A stretch of 64,000 bases of DNA from Streptacidiphilus jiangxiensis (GTDB lineage: Bacteria > Actinomycetota > Actinomycetes > Streptomycetales > Streptomycetaceae), in assembly GCF_900109465.1 (NCBI RefSeq), contig NZ_FOAZ01000004.1, forward strand, positions 186,001 to 250,000. Reading direction: 5' to 3'. The notes under the pieces are model-generated. The model did no database searches, was not told the origin of the DNA, and worked only from the letters and a program-made list of their open reading frames with translations. A program made the position numbers and the translations under genes. Below, in pieces: positions 15,429-24,517 of the stretch. Positions within the stretch are counted from its first letter, which is position 1. Each line of letters begins with the position of its first letter.

Positions 15429-17711
15429 ATGACTGTTCGATTCAAGAGGTTCATGCGGGCCGACGTGGTCGCCGGCGACGGCGTCTACCTGACGTCCGAG
15501 CGATCCGGCCAGATCCGGTTGCAGGGCGCGCTCGTCGAGAGCCTGGCCCCATGGCTGGACGGTAAGCACGACCGGGGCGAGATCCTCTCCGCTCTCGCCG
15601 ACCGGTTCTCCGTCGAGCGCGTGAACGCCGTGCTGGACAAGCTGGTTTCGGTGGGGCACGTGATCGAGGGGGAGCTGGCGGAGGACGAGCGGGCGGCCGG
15701 CTTCTGGGAGATGCACGGCAGGAACGGCGATGCCGCCCTGACGTCGGTGCGCGACAGCAGGGTGCAGTTCGTCCGGTTCGGGGACGTCTCCGAGGAGGGG
15801 ATCGCCGCTGCCGCGGCCGCTGCCGGGCTCAGCCTGGGTGGGACGGACCCCTCCCTGACGGTGGTCCTGGTCGACGACTACCTCCACCCGGAGCTGCAGG
15901 CGTTCAACGAGGAGTCCCTGCGTGCCGGGAGGCCATGGCTGCTCGCCAAGCCGATCGGTGGTGTGGTCTGGGTGGGGCCGGTGTTCGAGCCGGGCCGGAC
16001 GGCCTGCTGGTCCTGCCTGGCCGTGCGCCTGAGCTCCAACCAGATGGTCATGCACTACCTGCAGCAGCGCAACGGACTGGCCTCGCCGCCGGTGACCTCG
16101 CTCGCGGACCTGTCGGCGACTCGCCGGATGGGCGTCGAGTTCGCCGCCCTGCACGCGGCCAAGTGGCTCGCGGGCGGTCTGGCCGCGGAGCTGCCGACGT
16201 CGGGGCCGGATGCGGGCACCGGGTACCGACGCACCGAGGTCGTCACCTTCGACCTGGTGGGGCTGCAGAGCCAGAAGCATGTGCTGACCCGTCGCCCGCA
16301 GTGCCGTGCCTGCGGCGACCCGGGCCTGCAGAGCCGCTTGCAGGAGACGCCCGTGCGGCTGACCAGCCGCCCCAAGCTGGAGGTGGTGGACGGCGGCCAC
16401 CGGTCGAAGTCGCCCGAGAAGCTCCTGGCCGAGTACGAGCCGCTGATCAGCCCGATCACCGGTCCGGTGAAGCAACTGATCAAGACGCCGATGGAGATGG
16501 AAGGCCTGCACACCTACTACGCAGGTCAGAACTTCGCCGTGCCGATGGGGCATGTCTCCGACCTGCGAGCAGGGCTGCGCAGCGCCGCGTCCGGCAAGGG
16601 GATGAGCGATGTCCAGGCCCGCGCCTCGGCGGTCGGTGAGGCGATCGAGCGGTACAGCGGCCTGTTCCGCGGCGACGAGGCCCGGATCACCGCGTCCTAT
16701 CGCGAGTTGGGGCCGGAGCGGGCGATCGCTCCCAACGAACTGCACCAGTACAGCGACGCCCAGTTCGCCACGCGCGACGAGTGGAACGCCCGAGGGTCGC
16801 ACTTCCAGCGGGTCTGCGACCCGTTCGATCCGGAGCAGCGGATCGACTGGACCCCGGTGTGGTCGCTGAGCCGACAGCAGACCCGGTATCTGCCGACCGC
16901 CAGCCTGTTCTTCGGCTACCCGCTCGAGCGAGGCAACCGGTACGGCGGCGCCGACTCCAACGGCAACGCGGCCGGCACCTCGTTGGAGGACGCCGTGGTC
17001 CAGGGCTTCATGGAGTTGGTGGAGCGCGACAGCGTGGCGATCTGGTGGTACAACATGGTGCGCCGGCCCGGTATCGACCTGGCCGGCTTCCAGGATCCGT
17101 ACTTCGAGACCTGGCAGCAGCGTTACCGCGCGGCGGGGCGTGAGACGTGGGCCCTGGACCTCACCACCGATCTCGGCATTCCGACGGTGGCAACGGTCTC
17201 GCGCCGCATCGACAAGCCGGTCGAGGACATCCTGATCGCCTTCGGCGCGCATTTCGACGTGAAGATCGCCATCTCCCGCGCGATGACGGAGATGAACCAG
17301 TTCCTGCCCGCGGTGATGCATGCGACCGCCGAGGCCGAGAACTACACGTTCCCCGATCCGGACCAGCACAACTGGTGGCGGACCGCCACCCTGGCCAACC
17401 AGCCGTACCTGAGGCCTCTCGACGGGCGACTGCGGGCGGCGTCCGACTTCACCGCTCCCGGCACCACCGACCTCGTCGAGGACGTGCGACTCGCCCAGCG
17501 GATCGTGGAGGGGGCGGGCATGGAGATGCTGGTGCTGGACCAGACCCGCCCCGACATCGGTCTTCCCGTGGTGAAGGTGCTGGTCCCCGGGATGCGGCAC
17601 TTCTGGACGCGGTACGCCCCGGGGCGCCTGTACGACGTCCCGGTGGCCATGGGCTGGCTCGACCGGCCGATGTCCGAGGCGGATCTGAACCCTGTCGCGA
17701 TGTTCCTGTGA
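15429..17711 (+). CDS. Fused leader-binding/YcaO azoline cyclodehydratase
   Basis: 760 aa. The N-terminal ~95 residues resemble a winged-helix leader-binding domain, followed by an E1/ThiF-like part with two CxxC pairs for zinc (CWSC near 193, CRAC near 294). The C-terminal half is a YcaO ATPase with SAVGEAIERYSG near 404 and a GTSLEDAVVQGFMELVERDS helix. The enzyme makes thiazolines and (methyl)oxazolines from Cys, Ser and Thr in the precursor core. This fused arrangement is that of goadsporin-type and other linear azole peptide pathways. The C-terminus (NPVAMFL) lacks the PxPxP tail of some homologues. ATG 15429 with AGGAGAG upstream is preferred over GTG 15411. Confidence 0.9.
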   Translation: MTVRFKRFMRADVVAGDGVYLTSERSGQIRLQGALVESLAPWLDGKHDRGEILSALADRFSVERVNAVLDKLVSVGHVIEGELAEDERAAGFWEMHGRNGDAALTSVRDSRVQFVRFGDVSEEGIAAAAAAAGLSLGGTDPSLTVVLVDDYLHPELQAFNEESLRAGRPWLLAKPIGGVVWVGPVFEPGRTACWSCLAVRLSSNQMVMHYLQQRNGLASPPVTSLADLSATRRMGVEFAALHAAKWLAGGLAAELPTSGPDAGTGYRRTEVVTFDLVGLQSQKHVLTRRPQCRACGDPGLQSRLQETPVRLTSRPKLEVVDGGHRSKSPEKLLAEYEPLISPITGPVKQLIKTPMEMEGLHTYYAGQNFAVPMGHVSDLRAGLRSAASGKGMSDVQARASAVGEAIERYSGLFRGDEARITASYRELGPERAIAPNELHQYSDAQFATRDEWNARGSHFQRVCDPFDPEQRIDWTPVWSLSRQQTRYLPTASLFFGYPLERGNRYGGADSNGNAAGTSLEDAVVQGFMELVERDSVAIWWYNMVRRPGIDLAGFQDPYFETWQQRYRAAGRETWALDLTTDLGIPTVATVSRRIDKPVEDILIAFGAHFDVKIAISRAMTEMNQFLPAVMHATAEAENYTFPDPDQHNWWRTATLANQPYLRPLDGRLRAASDFTAPGTTDLVEDVRLAQRIVEGAGMEMLVLDQTRPDIGLPVVKVLVPGMRHFWTRYAPGRLYDVPVAMGWLDRPMSEADLNPVAMFL

Positions 17712-17734
17712 GGACCGTTCTTGTGAGGACCGAC

Positions 17735-19300
17735 ATGCAGAACAGCTCCACCCTTGCCACCCTTGCTCCGCCCGCTGCGCCGGCGGAGATCCGCGAGTGT
17801 CCGGTCGGCTTCCGTTCCGACGTGGTGATCGACGTCCGCGACGGGGTGCTCCGGCTGCTCAGCCCCATCGGCGGCTACGCGCTGAACGGTGTCGCCCCAG
17901 CGGTCGTCGAGGCGCTGCGCGACATCGTGGCATCCGGCACCGCGCTGGCCGACGGCGTCGAGAAGCTCTCGGACACCGAGGCGGGCCAGTTGTACACGAT
18001 CGCGGAACGGGCGCCCAAGCTGGCCGAGTTCGGCATCCTTCTCGGGGGCCGACTGCTGGTGAAACTGGAGGCGACCGCCCGGGACGCGCACTACGAGAAG
18101 GCGGCAGTACCGCTCGACGTCCGCGTCAAGCTGTCGAAGTTCGTGCTGCTCCGCTCGCACGCCGGGGCCCTGGTGCTGGAGTCGCCGCTCGCGCGCCACC
18201 GGGTCACGCTCGTGGCCCCCGCAGCCGGTGCGGCGATCACCGCCCTGGGAGGGGGCTGCACCGGAGCGGATCTGCTGGGAGAGCTGCCGGAGGCGGCGGT
18301 CAGCAGCCTACTGGGGCACCTGGTCGGGGCGGGTTTCGTGGAGACCGAGGCCGTCGACGGCGGGGTGAACGGCTTTCCGTCCGACACCGATCCCGTGCTG
18401 CGCCAGTGGGACTTCCACGATCTGGTGACTCACTCCCGGGCCCGCACCGGCCGGTTCGACCAGCCCTTCGGGGGCATTTTCCCCTTCCTCGGCGAGATCG
18501 AACCGCAGCCGGCGCTGAAGCCGGTTCCGACGGGTCCGTCGATCGTGTTGGACCGGCCCGAACTCGAGGACATCCTGGCGGTCGACCCCTCGCTCACCAC
18601 GGTTCTCGAGGCCCGCACCTCGGTCCGGGACTACGGCGAGACCCCGCTGTCCGTGGCGCAGATCGGGGAGTTCCTCTACCGGACAGCGCGGGTGCGGGCC
18701 GTCTACGGCCCGTCGGAGGCCACCCCCTACGAGGCCTCCACCAGGCCGTATCCCTGTGGTGGCGCCGCCTACGAGCTGGAGCTGTACCTGACCGTGCGCC
18801 GGTGCGACGGCATCGAGCCGGGATGCTACTACTACGACCCCGTCGGGCACCGTCTCGTGCTCGTGAACGAGGACCCGAGCGATCGTCAGGCGATGTTGCA
18901 CGCCGCCTCGGTCGCCACCGCGATGCAGGCCAACGCGGACATCCTGATCACCATGACCGCACGGCATCAGCGCCTGTCGTGGAAGTACCGGTCCATGGCG
19001 TACTCGGTCAGCCTCAAGCACGCCGGTGTGCTCTACCAGACCATGTACCTGGTGGCCACCGCGATGGGACTGGCGCCCTGCGGCCTCGGCAGCGGTGACG
19101 CCGACCTGGCTGCGAGGGTGCTGGGGCTGGACTACCTGACCGAGTCCAGCGTCGGCGACTTCATCCTCGGTAGTCGTGCCGTCCCGCAGGAGGGAGCGAC
19201 CGCCAGGCGGCTGCCGGAGAACTGGCGGCCGGTCAACGACCCCCAGTGGGGTGTGCAGTCGCAGTCGACGCTCTTCCGGCGGTTCCGAGGACCGGCGTGA
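17735..19300 (+). CDS. SagB-type FMN azoline dehydrogenase
   Basis: 521 aa. The C-terminal half is a nitroreductase-fold flavoprotein: ARTSVRDYGETPLS near residue 292, the substrate/FMN region YPCGGAAYELELY, and GLAPCGLGSGDAD late in the domain. It oxidises azolines made by the YcaO enzyme to aromatic azoles. The N-terminal ~270 residues form a winged-helix region often fused to SagB in this class. ATG 17735 has GAGGA five bases upstream; GTG 17708, which overlaps the previous stop, is an alternative. Its stop overlaps the next start (GTGA). Confidence 0.9.
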   Translation: MQNSSTLATLAPPAAPAEIRECPVGFRSDVVIDVRDGVLRLLSPIGGYALNGVAPAVVEALRDIVASGTALADGVEKLSDTEAGQLYTIAERAPKLAEFGILLGGRLLVKLEATARDAHYEKAAVPLDVRVKLSKFVLLRSHAGALVLESPLARHRVTLVAPAAGAAITALGGGCTGADLLGELPEAAVSSLLGHLVGAGFVETEAVDGGVNGFPSDTDPVLRQWDFHDLVTHSRARTGRFDQPFGGIFPFLGEIEPQPALKPVPTGPSIVLDRPELEDILAVDPSLTTVLEARTSVRDYGETPLSVAQIGEFLYRTARVRAVYGPSEATPYEASTRPYPCGGAAYELELYLTVRRCDGIEPGCYYYDPVGHRLVLVNEDPSDRQAMLHAASVATAMQANADILITMTARHQRLSWKYRSMAYSVSLKHAGVLYQTMYLVATAMGLAPCGLGSGDADLAARVLGLDYLTESSVGDFILGSRAVPQEGATARRLPENWRPVNDPQWGVQSQSTLFRRFRGPA

Positions 19301-21828
19301 CGGCGCTTCGCGTGCCCGACATCGGAACCCTGCCGCCCGCTCAGGACGCCAAGCCTCACGTGTCACTCGTGACGGTCCTGCGCGCGGCGGGCCTCCCGGC
19401 GGCGGCGGTGGACGAACTGGCGGCCCCCGGGACGATGCGTGCCCTGCGGGAGGCCGCCCGGCACGAGTCGACGGCAGCGGAGCTGGCGGCCGTCCTGACC
19501 GACGACCTCTACCGGGTGGTGCCGTCGCTGGAGGACAAGCGAGGTCGCAGAGCCGCAGTGGCCCTGCGCCGGGACGTCCACAACGGCCGCCTCTCTGCTG
19601 CGGGCGAGGCCCGCCTGCAGGTGCTGGCCCCGTCCCTCTCCGACGCGTTGCACGGCCGCATCGAGCGATGGGCCGGGCTGCTGAGGACGGCGGGGGAACG
19701 CCGGAGCGAGGCCGCAGACCTGCTGGACGCGGAGGCTGCCCGGGCCGGAGAGGCACTGGCCCGGCACCTGTCGACGCCGCGCATCACCTCCGGGCTGGCG
19801 CTGGCCAGCCCGGAGTTCACCGACCGTCTGCTGGCAGGCCCGCTGTCCTGGCGGCCGGAGTCGCGCGCGGCGCGCAGCGCCACCGCCTATCTCACCCGGA
19901 TCGCGCTCAAGACCAGCCCGTTCAGCTCGCTGACCAGCGTCGGGGTCTCGTCCTTCGCAGGAAGTGCTCCCGGCGGCGGCGCCCTGCCGACCGCCGGAAC
20001 ACGGGTCGTCAGCTCCGCGCGCCCGCTCGCGGTGGCGCTGCTGCTGGCCATGGTCCGCCACCCGGAGGCCGCCTCCGTACTCGACGTCGCCCGGGTGCAC
20101 GGACTGCGTTCCGTCGACGGTCGACGGCTGGCCACCCTCCCGGACCGTTGGGTGTCGCAGCGCACGGCCTTCCGGGTGGACGCGCTCACCGACTGCGGCC
20201 TCTACGCGTGGCTGCTCGACCTGCTGCCCGAGAAAGGCGTCCGGTTCGGCGATCTGGCGGTGAACGCCACTCCGGTCGGGGCCGACGCCGGGCTCGCCCG
20301 CCGTCTGGTCGAGATCGGACTGCTCCAACCCGTGCTGCCCTGGCGTGCCGCCTCGGGCCGCGACTTCCGCGCGCTGGCCCAGTGGGCCGGCCGCCGGCTT
20401 CCCCCCACGCTGAGCCCACTGGCCGAGGCGCTGGCCGGGTTGGCGGAACAGGAGCGGATCGTCGTCGAGGAGACGGCCGCGGCGCGACGTACCGTCGCGG
20501 TCAGAGCCGCTCGATCGGCTGCGGCGGACGCCTTCGAGGCACTCGGTCAGGCGACGCCCCCGTGGGTGCGTGATCATCCGCTGTTCCACGAGGTCGACGC
20601 CTCACCTCGGACGGCGGGCCCGGAGCTTCCCCCGCCCGTCCGCGACGATCTCGCGGAGGTGGGGCGTTGGCTGGTGCCCCACACCTGGCGGCATCCTCTC
20701 TACGACGAGCTGCTGCGGTGCTTCGTCCGACGCCACGGTGCCGGCGCCACGGGGGTGGACCTGGTGGAGTTCCTCTACGCCTTCCTGGATCGCGCTGATC
20801 CGACCGCGCTGGCCGGCCTCGTGCCGAAGGCCGACCGGGCGACAGCGGGGGACCCGCAGCGCCTGCTGGGCGACGGCACGGTCGCGCCCGCTCATCACAC
20901 GGTCTTCTTCCAGGTGTCCGCGGGCACGGCGGCCCAGGTCGCGGCCGGGGAGCACGAGACCGTGGTCAACGCGGTCCACACCGGCGGGATGGGCCTGCTC
21001 GGCCGATGGGCGGGTGTGCCTGTGATCGGGGAGCGGCTCGGTGCGCCCCTGGCTGACTGGGCGTACCAGCTCCACCCCGGCTGCCGGGTGTACCAGGTGT
21101 CGCCGTGGGCGGACTGGTCGGACCTGCAGCGGCCGGTCCTGCGAGCCCTGCCTCTGTTGCGTGCTCCGGGTGATCTGCCCACTCAGGGTGACCTGGAGGA
21201 CGCCGAAGAGGCGACCGGGATGGACGGCCTGACCTTGGCGCACCAGCCTCGCGGCGCAACCCTGCAGGTTCTGGGACGCGACGGTCATCCGGTGGCCTTC
21301 AGCTACCTCGGCTCCATCCCCCAGCACCTGTTGACCGGCTTCGCCCAGCTGCTCTGCCTGTTGTCCAATCCCTGGCTCACCATCGGCCGGATCGACCGGG
21401 ACCGGCATGTCCTCGACGACGACGACGGGGGACGGCCGGTCTTCCGGCCTCGGCTGCAACAAGGACGGATCGTCTGGGCGAGGGCGCGATGGACCTTCCC
21501 GGCCGAGGCGCTTCCGCGACCCCAGGAACACGGTTCGGTCCTGGACTTCATCGATTCCGTGCACCGATGGCGGGAGCAGCACGGTCTCCCGGCGGAGGTG
21601 TTCGCCACGCGGCTCAGCCGTTCGCCGGGCCGGGTCGTCAAGGAGAAGCCGCAGTGGCTCGGCTTCGACCACCCGCACGCGATCTGGGCCGCGCTCGGAC
21701 ACATCCCGCCGGGTGTCACGGCAGTTGACTTCGCCGAGGCTCTGCCGTCCCGGAGCGGGCACTGGGCGCTGGACTCGGAGGGGCGAGGGGTTGCGACGGA
21801 GTTTCTGGGGATGATGCGGCATGGGTGA
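19297..21828 (+). CDS. Split LanB dehydratase, glutamylation domain
   Basis: 843-residue protein of the lantibiotic dehydratase N-terminal family. In thiopeptide and goadsporin pathways such proteins use glutamyl-tRNA to glutamylate Ser and Thr of the precursor, the first half of dehydration to Dha and Dhb. Supporting segments are RIALKTSPFSSLTSVGV near residue 205, DLVEFLYAFLDRAD, and AGEHETVVNAVHTGGMGLLGR. The length fits stand-alone glutamylation enzymes, which lack the elimination domain; that domain is encoded by the next gene, whose ATG lies 8 nt inside this one. GTG 19297 forms a GTGA overlap with the SagB stop. Confidence 0.88.
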   Translation: MTALRVPDIGTLPPAQDAKPHVSLVTVLRAAGLPAAAVDELAAPGTMRALREAARHESTAAELAAVLTDDLYRVVPSLEDKRGRRAAVALRRDVHNGRLSAAGEARLQVLAPSLSDALHGRIERWAGLLRTAGERRSEAADLLDAEAARAGEALARHLSTPRITSGLALASPEFTDRLLAGPLSWRPESRAARSATAYLTRIALKTSPFSSLTSVGVSSFAGSAPGGGALPTAGTRVVSSARPLAVALLLAMVRHPEAASVLDVARVHGLRSVDGRRLATLPDRWVSQRTAFRVDALTDCGLYAWLLDLLPEKGVRFGDLAVNATPVGADAGLARRLVEIGLLQPVLPWRAASGRDFRALAQWAGRRLPPTLSPLAEALAGLAEQERIVVEETAAARRTVAVRAARSAAADAFEALGQATPPWVRDHPLFHEVDASPRTAGPELPPPVRDDLAEVGRWLVPHTWRHPLYDELLRCFVRRHGAGATGVDLVEFLYAFLDRADPTALAGLVPKADRATAGDPQRLLGDGTVAPAHHTVFFQVSAGTAAQVAAGEHETVVNAVHTGGMGLLGRWAGVPVIGERLGAPLADWAYQLHPGCRVYQVSPWADWSDLQRPVLRALPLLRAPGDLPTQGDLEDAEEATGMDGLTLAHQPRGATLQVLGRDGHPVAFSYLGSIPQHLLTGFAQLLCLLSNPWLTIGRIDRDRHVLDDDDGGRPVFRPRLQQGRIVWARARWTFPAEALPRPQEHGSVLDFIDSVHRWREQHGLPAEVFATRLSRSPGRVVKEKPQWLGFDHPHAIWAALGHIPPGVTAVDFAEALPSRSGHWALDSEGRGVATEFLGMMRHG

Positions 21829-22723
21829 GCGCCTCGCGACGACGGCGGTCCCGGCGGACGAGTGGCTCTACTACCGGATTCACGTGGATGCCGCTGACGC
21901 CGGGGACCGCCTGCTACGTGAGGTCGTCTCCCCGGTGATCGGACAGCTGAGCGCCGGGCTGCCCGAGGACTCGCGATTCCGATGGTTCTTCCTCCGCTTT
22001 GCCGACCCCTCGGGCCTGCACATCCGGCTGCGGCTGAACGCGTCACGTCATTCGCTCGGTGAGGTCGAGAGGACGCTGGACGCGGCTCTTTCCGCCGCGG
22101 CCCGCCAGGAGACACCGATCTGCGATTCGTACAGGAAATACCTCTATGCGCCCGAGGGGTGGAAATTCGGCGCAGGAGCCGGAATCCGCCACGCGGAGGA
22201 ACTGTTCCAGGCCGGCAGTGAAATGGCGCTGGAGGTTCTCGCGGAGCCGGGGCCGGCCTCGCGGGTCGACTACGGTGCGGCTCATCTGCTCATGATGGTC
22301 GGGGCGTTGCCGCCGGCCCAGCAGGCGAGCTTTCTGCATCAGTACGCCTGGTACTGGTCGGGCGGACCGACCAGGCGACCGGGCATGGCCCCCAGGGGCG
22401 GACCGTTGCACCGTGACCGCTCAGCCGGAGAGTTGGAGCGTCTCCTGGCCGGGGCGCGCCGCGCGCTGGACGCGCCGGCGGGAGGCTTGGCGCTGCTCCG
22501 GTACGGCCATCGGGTCCGCAAGGCGATGCGGGCGAGCGGCAGGAGTCCGATCCCCAGGTCCGACTACTTCCTCCTGTTCCACCACCTCCACCTCACCAAC
22601 AATCGCATCGGCGTTTTCCCGGCTGCGGAGTCCGCGCTGGCGAGAATGCTCTGGCTGGCCATGCGCCGAGGAATTGTCCAGCCGTCAACGCCCGACATGA
22701 CACATGTCATGCCGAACGCATGA
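21821..22723 (+). CDS. LanB elimination-domain (SpaB_C-like) protein
   Basis: 300-residue protein with the start typical of this family (EWLYYRIHVDA) and the motif FFLRFADPSGLHIRLRL. It resembles the C-terminal elimination domain of LanB, which removes glutamate to leave dehydroalanine or dehydrobutyrine. Thiopeptide clusters carry two such proteins, one for elimination and one for pyridine-forming cycloaddition; only one is present, and beside a glutamylation protein it is most likely the elimination partner. It is the last gene of the overlapping chain. A 16-bp palindrome lies in its final codons. Confidence 0.85.
   Translation: MGERLATTAVPADEWLYYRIHVDAADAGDRLLREVVSPVIGQLSAGLPEDSRFRWFFLRFADPSGLHIRLRLNASRHSLGEVERTLDAALSAAARQETPICDSYRKYLYAPEGWKFGAGAGIRHAEELFQAGSEMALEVLAEPGPASRVDYGAAHLLMMVGALPPAQQASFLHQYAWYWSGGPTRRPGMAPRGGPLHRDRSAGELERLLAGARRALDAPAGGLALLRYGHRVRKAMRASGRSPIPRSDYFLLFHHLHLTNNRIGVFPAAESALARMLWLAMRRGIVQPSTPDMTHVMPNA
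22696..22711. promoter_or_regulatory. Palindrome at the end of the operon
   Basis: CATGACACATGTCATG is a perfect 16-base palindrome inside the last codons of the elimination gene, about 80 nt before the next ABC gene. A second short hairpin, ACGCAT with ATGCGT, follows around 22717-22732. It could be an operator for the ABC/two-component unit or part of a weak terminator. Confidence 0.35.
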
Positions 22724-22791
22724 ACAATGCGTACGGAGCTGGTGACCTCTACAACTGGTGGCCGCGCGACGAAATGACATAGCATCATTCC

Positions 22792-23709
22792 ATGCTCAAT
22801 GAGTCAGTCATCGAGGTCCGCGATCTCCGCAAGAAATACGGTGATTTTCCGGCGGTCGACGGAATTTCGTTCGAGGTACGACGCGGCCAGATCTTCGCGC
22901 TGCTGGGTACGAACGGCGCGGGCAAGACGACCACGCTCGACGTGCTGGGAGGCTTCCTGCGACCCACGAGCGGCTCGGTCCGGGTACTCGGCCTGGACCC
23001 GGCCCGGGACCGGGCCAAGCTCGGCTCCCGCCTGGGGATCATGCTGCAGGAGGCCGGCTTCTTCGAGAGTCTCACCGTCGCCGAGACGATCGACGCCTGG
23101 CGTCGGTTCACCCCAGGGGCGCGGCCCCGCGCGGAGGTGCTGGAGCTGGTCGGGCTGACCCACAGGACGTCAACCGGGGTCGGTCGTCTGTCCGGTGGCG
23201 AGCGGCGGCGCCTCGACCTCGCGCTGAGCCTGCTGGGCGGACCCGAAGTGCTGTTCCTCGACGAGCCGACCACGGGGCTGGACCCGGAAGCACGACGCAA
23301 CACCTGGAACCTCCTGCGGGAGTTGGCGCAGCGCGGGATGACCGTCCTGCTCACCACCCACTACATGGAGGAAGCCGAGTTCCTCGCGGACCGCCTCGCG
23401 ATCATGGATCGGGGCAGCATCGTCCGGGAGGGTTCGCTCGCCGAGATCCGGGCGAGAACCGCGTCGACCATCACCTTCAGTCTCCCGGCACCGCTGACCC
23501 TGGCAGACCTGCCCCGGCCGGAGAACACGCAGGTGGAAGAAGAGGCGGGCCAGGTCAGCGTCACCACCCGGGAGCCACAGCGGACACTCGGGCTCCTGCT
23601 CGGTTGGGCCGACACGCGGAACCTGGACCTCACCGACATCCATGTGGACGCCGGCTCGCTGGAGGACGTCTTCCTGGACATCGCGACCGGCGAAAGGACG
23701 ACTCGATGA
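22792..23709 (+). CDS. ABC transporter ATPase (drug/immunity type)
   Basis: 305-residue stand-alone ATPase of the DrrA/CcmA type. Walker A is GTNGAGKTT, the signature LSGGERRRLDLA, Walker B VLFLDEPTTGLDPE, and the H-loop TTHYMEE. It pairs with the permease whose ATG overlaps its stop. As no resistance gene for a known target is visible in the cluster, this pair is the best candidate for self-protection or extra export. ATG 22792 has no clear ribosome site, and AT-rich TAGCAT lies 6 nt upstream, so a leaderless transcript is possible. Confidence 0.9.
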   Translation: MLNESVIEVRDLRKKYGDFPAVDGISFEVRRGQIFALLGTNGAGKTTTLDVLGGFLRPTSGSVRVLGLDPARDRAKLGSRLGIMLQEAGFFESLTVAETIDAWRRFTPGARPRAEVLELVGLTHRTSTGVGRLSGGERRRLDLALSLLGGPEVLFLDEPTTGLDPEARRNTWNLLRELAQRGMTVLLTTHYMEEAEFLADRLAIMDRGSIVREGSLAEIRARTASTITFSLPAPLTLADLPRPENTQVEEEAGQVSVTTREPQRTLGLLLGWADTRNLDLTDIHVDAGSLEDVFLDIATGERTTR

Positions 23710-24464
23710 CCTGGCTCACCTACGCCGCCGCCCAGTTCCGGCTGTCCCAGCAGGTGTACTGGAAGCGCATCGGCATCGCGCTGACGGGCACGGCACTGCC
23801 TCTGGGGCTCGGAGCGTTCCTCCCGCTGCAGGCCCGACACACCGTCATCTCGCGTATGCCGGGCAGCCTCTACGTGCTCACCGGGCTCATGGCCTTCGCC
23901 CTGTTCTTCACCGTCTACAACCTGGTGAACGCGGTCACCTCGCGGCGGGACGCGTTGATCTACAAGCGGCTCCGGGCTTCGGCCCTGCCCGACAGCTCGA
24001 TCTTCGCGGGCGAGGCCCTGGCGGCCGCGATCCCGAGCTGTGTGGTCGCCAGTCTGCTGATGGTCTACGGCGCGGTGTTCCTGGGCTCGGGGGCACCACA
24101 TGACATCGCTCTGCTGGTCCTGGGCATCCTGCTGGGTTCAGCCATGTTCACCATGCTCGCCATCGGTGTCTCGGGCGTCCTGCCGGGCGCGGACACCGCC
24201 ATGTGGATCGTCACGCCGGCCATGGTGGTGTCCATGTTCTGCTCCGGGGTCTACTCCCCGGTCTCCCAACTACCCGCCTTCCTGCGGCTGGTCGCGCCCT
24301 ACCTCCCGATGACACCGGTCGTGCGCGTTGTGCGTACCGCCTACCTGGGGCAGGAGTCCTTGCCGACGGATCTCGGTGATCTCGGTGTTATGTTGGCATG
24401 GACCGTCATCGGCTTCGCCCTGGCCCGGAGACTGTTCCGCTGGGATCCCAGGCGGACGAGTTGA
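23706..24464 (+). CDS. ABC-2 type permease
   Basis: 252-residue protein with six hydrophobic segments and the ABC-2 family region VSMFCSGVYSPVSQLPAFLRLVAPYLPMTP before the last helix. The start ATG overlaps the stop of the ATPase gene (ATGA), which fixes the pair. Likely function is export of the cluster product or protection of the producer. It is followed 53 nt later by the sensor kinase, a common order for kinase-controlled ABC exporters. Confidence 0.88.
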   Translation: MTWLTYAAAQFRLSQQVYWKRIGIALTGTALPLGLGAFLPLQARHTVISRMPGSLYVLTGLMAFALFFTVYNLVNAVTSRRDALIYKRLRASALPDSSIFAGEALAAAIPSCVVASLLMVYGAVFLGSGAPHDIALLVLGILLGSAMFTMLAIGVSGVLPGADTAMWIVTPAMVVSMFCSGVYSPVSQLPAFLRLVAPYLPMTPVVRVVRTAYLGQESLPTDLGDLGVMLAWTVIGFALARRLFRWDPRRTS

Positions 24465-24517
24465 CGACACGACGGAGCCCGCGGTGACCCCGTCGGCGGC
24501 GTGGAGGTGGGGGAACG

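Noticed and set aside
9944-22723. Classical thiopeptide cluster
   Set aside because: Only one SpaB_C-type protein and no second one for pyridine formation; cores lack the Cys-rich thiopeptide pattern.
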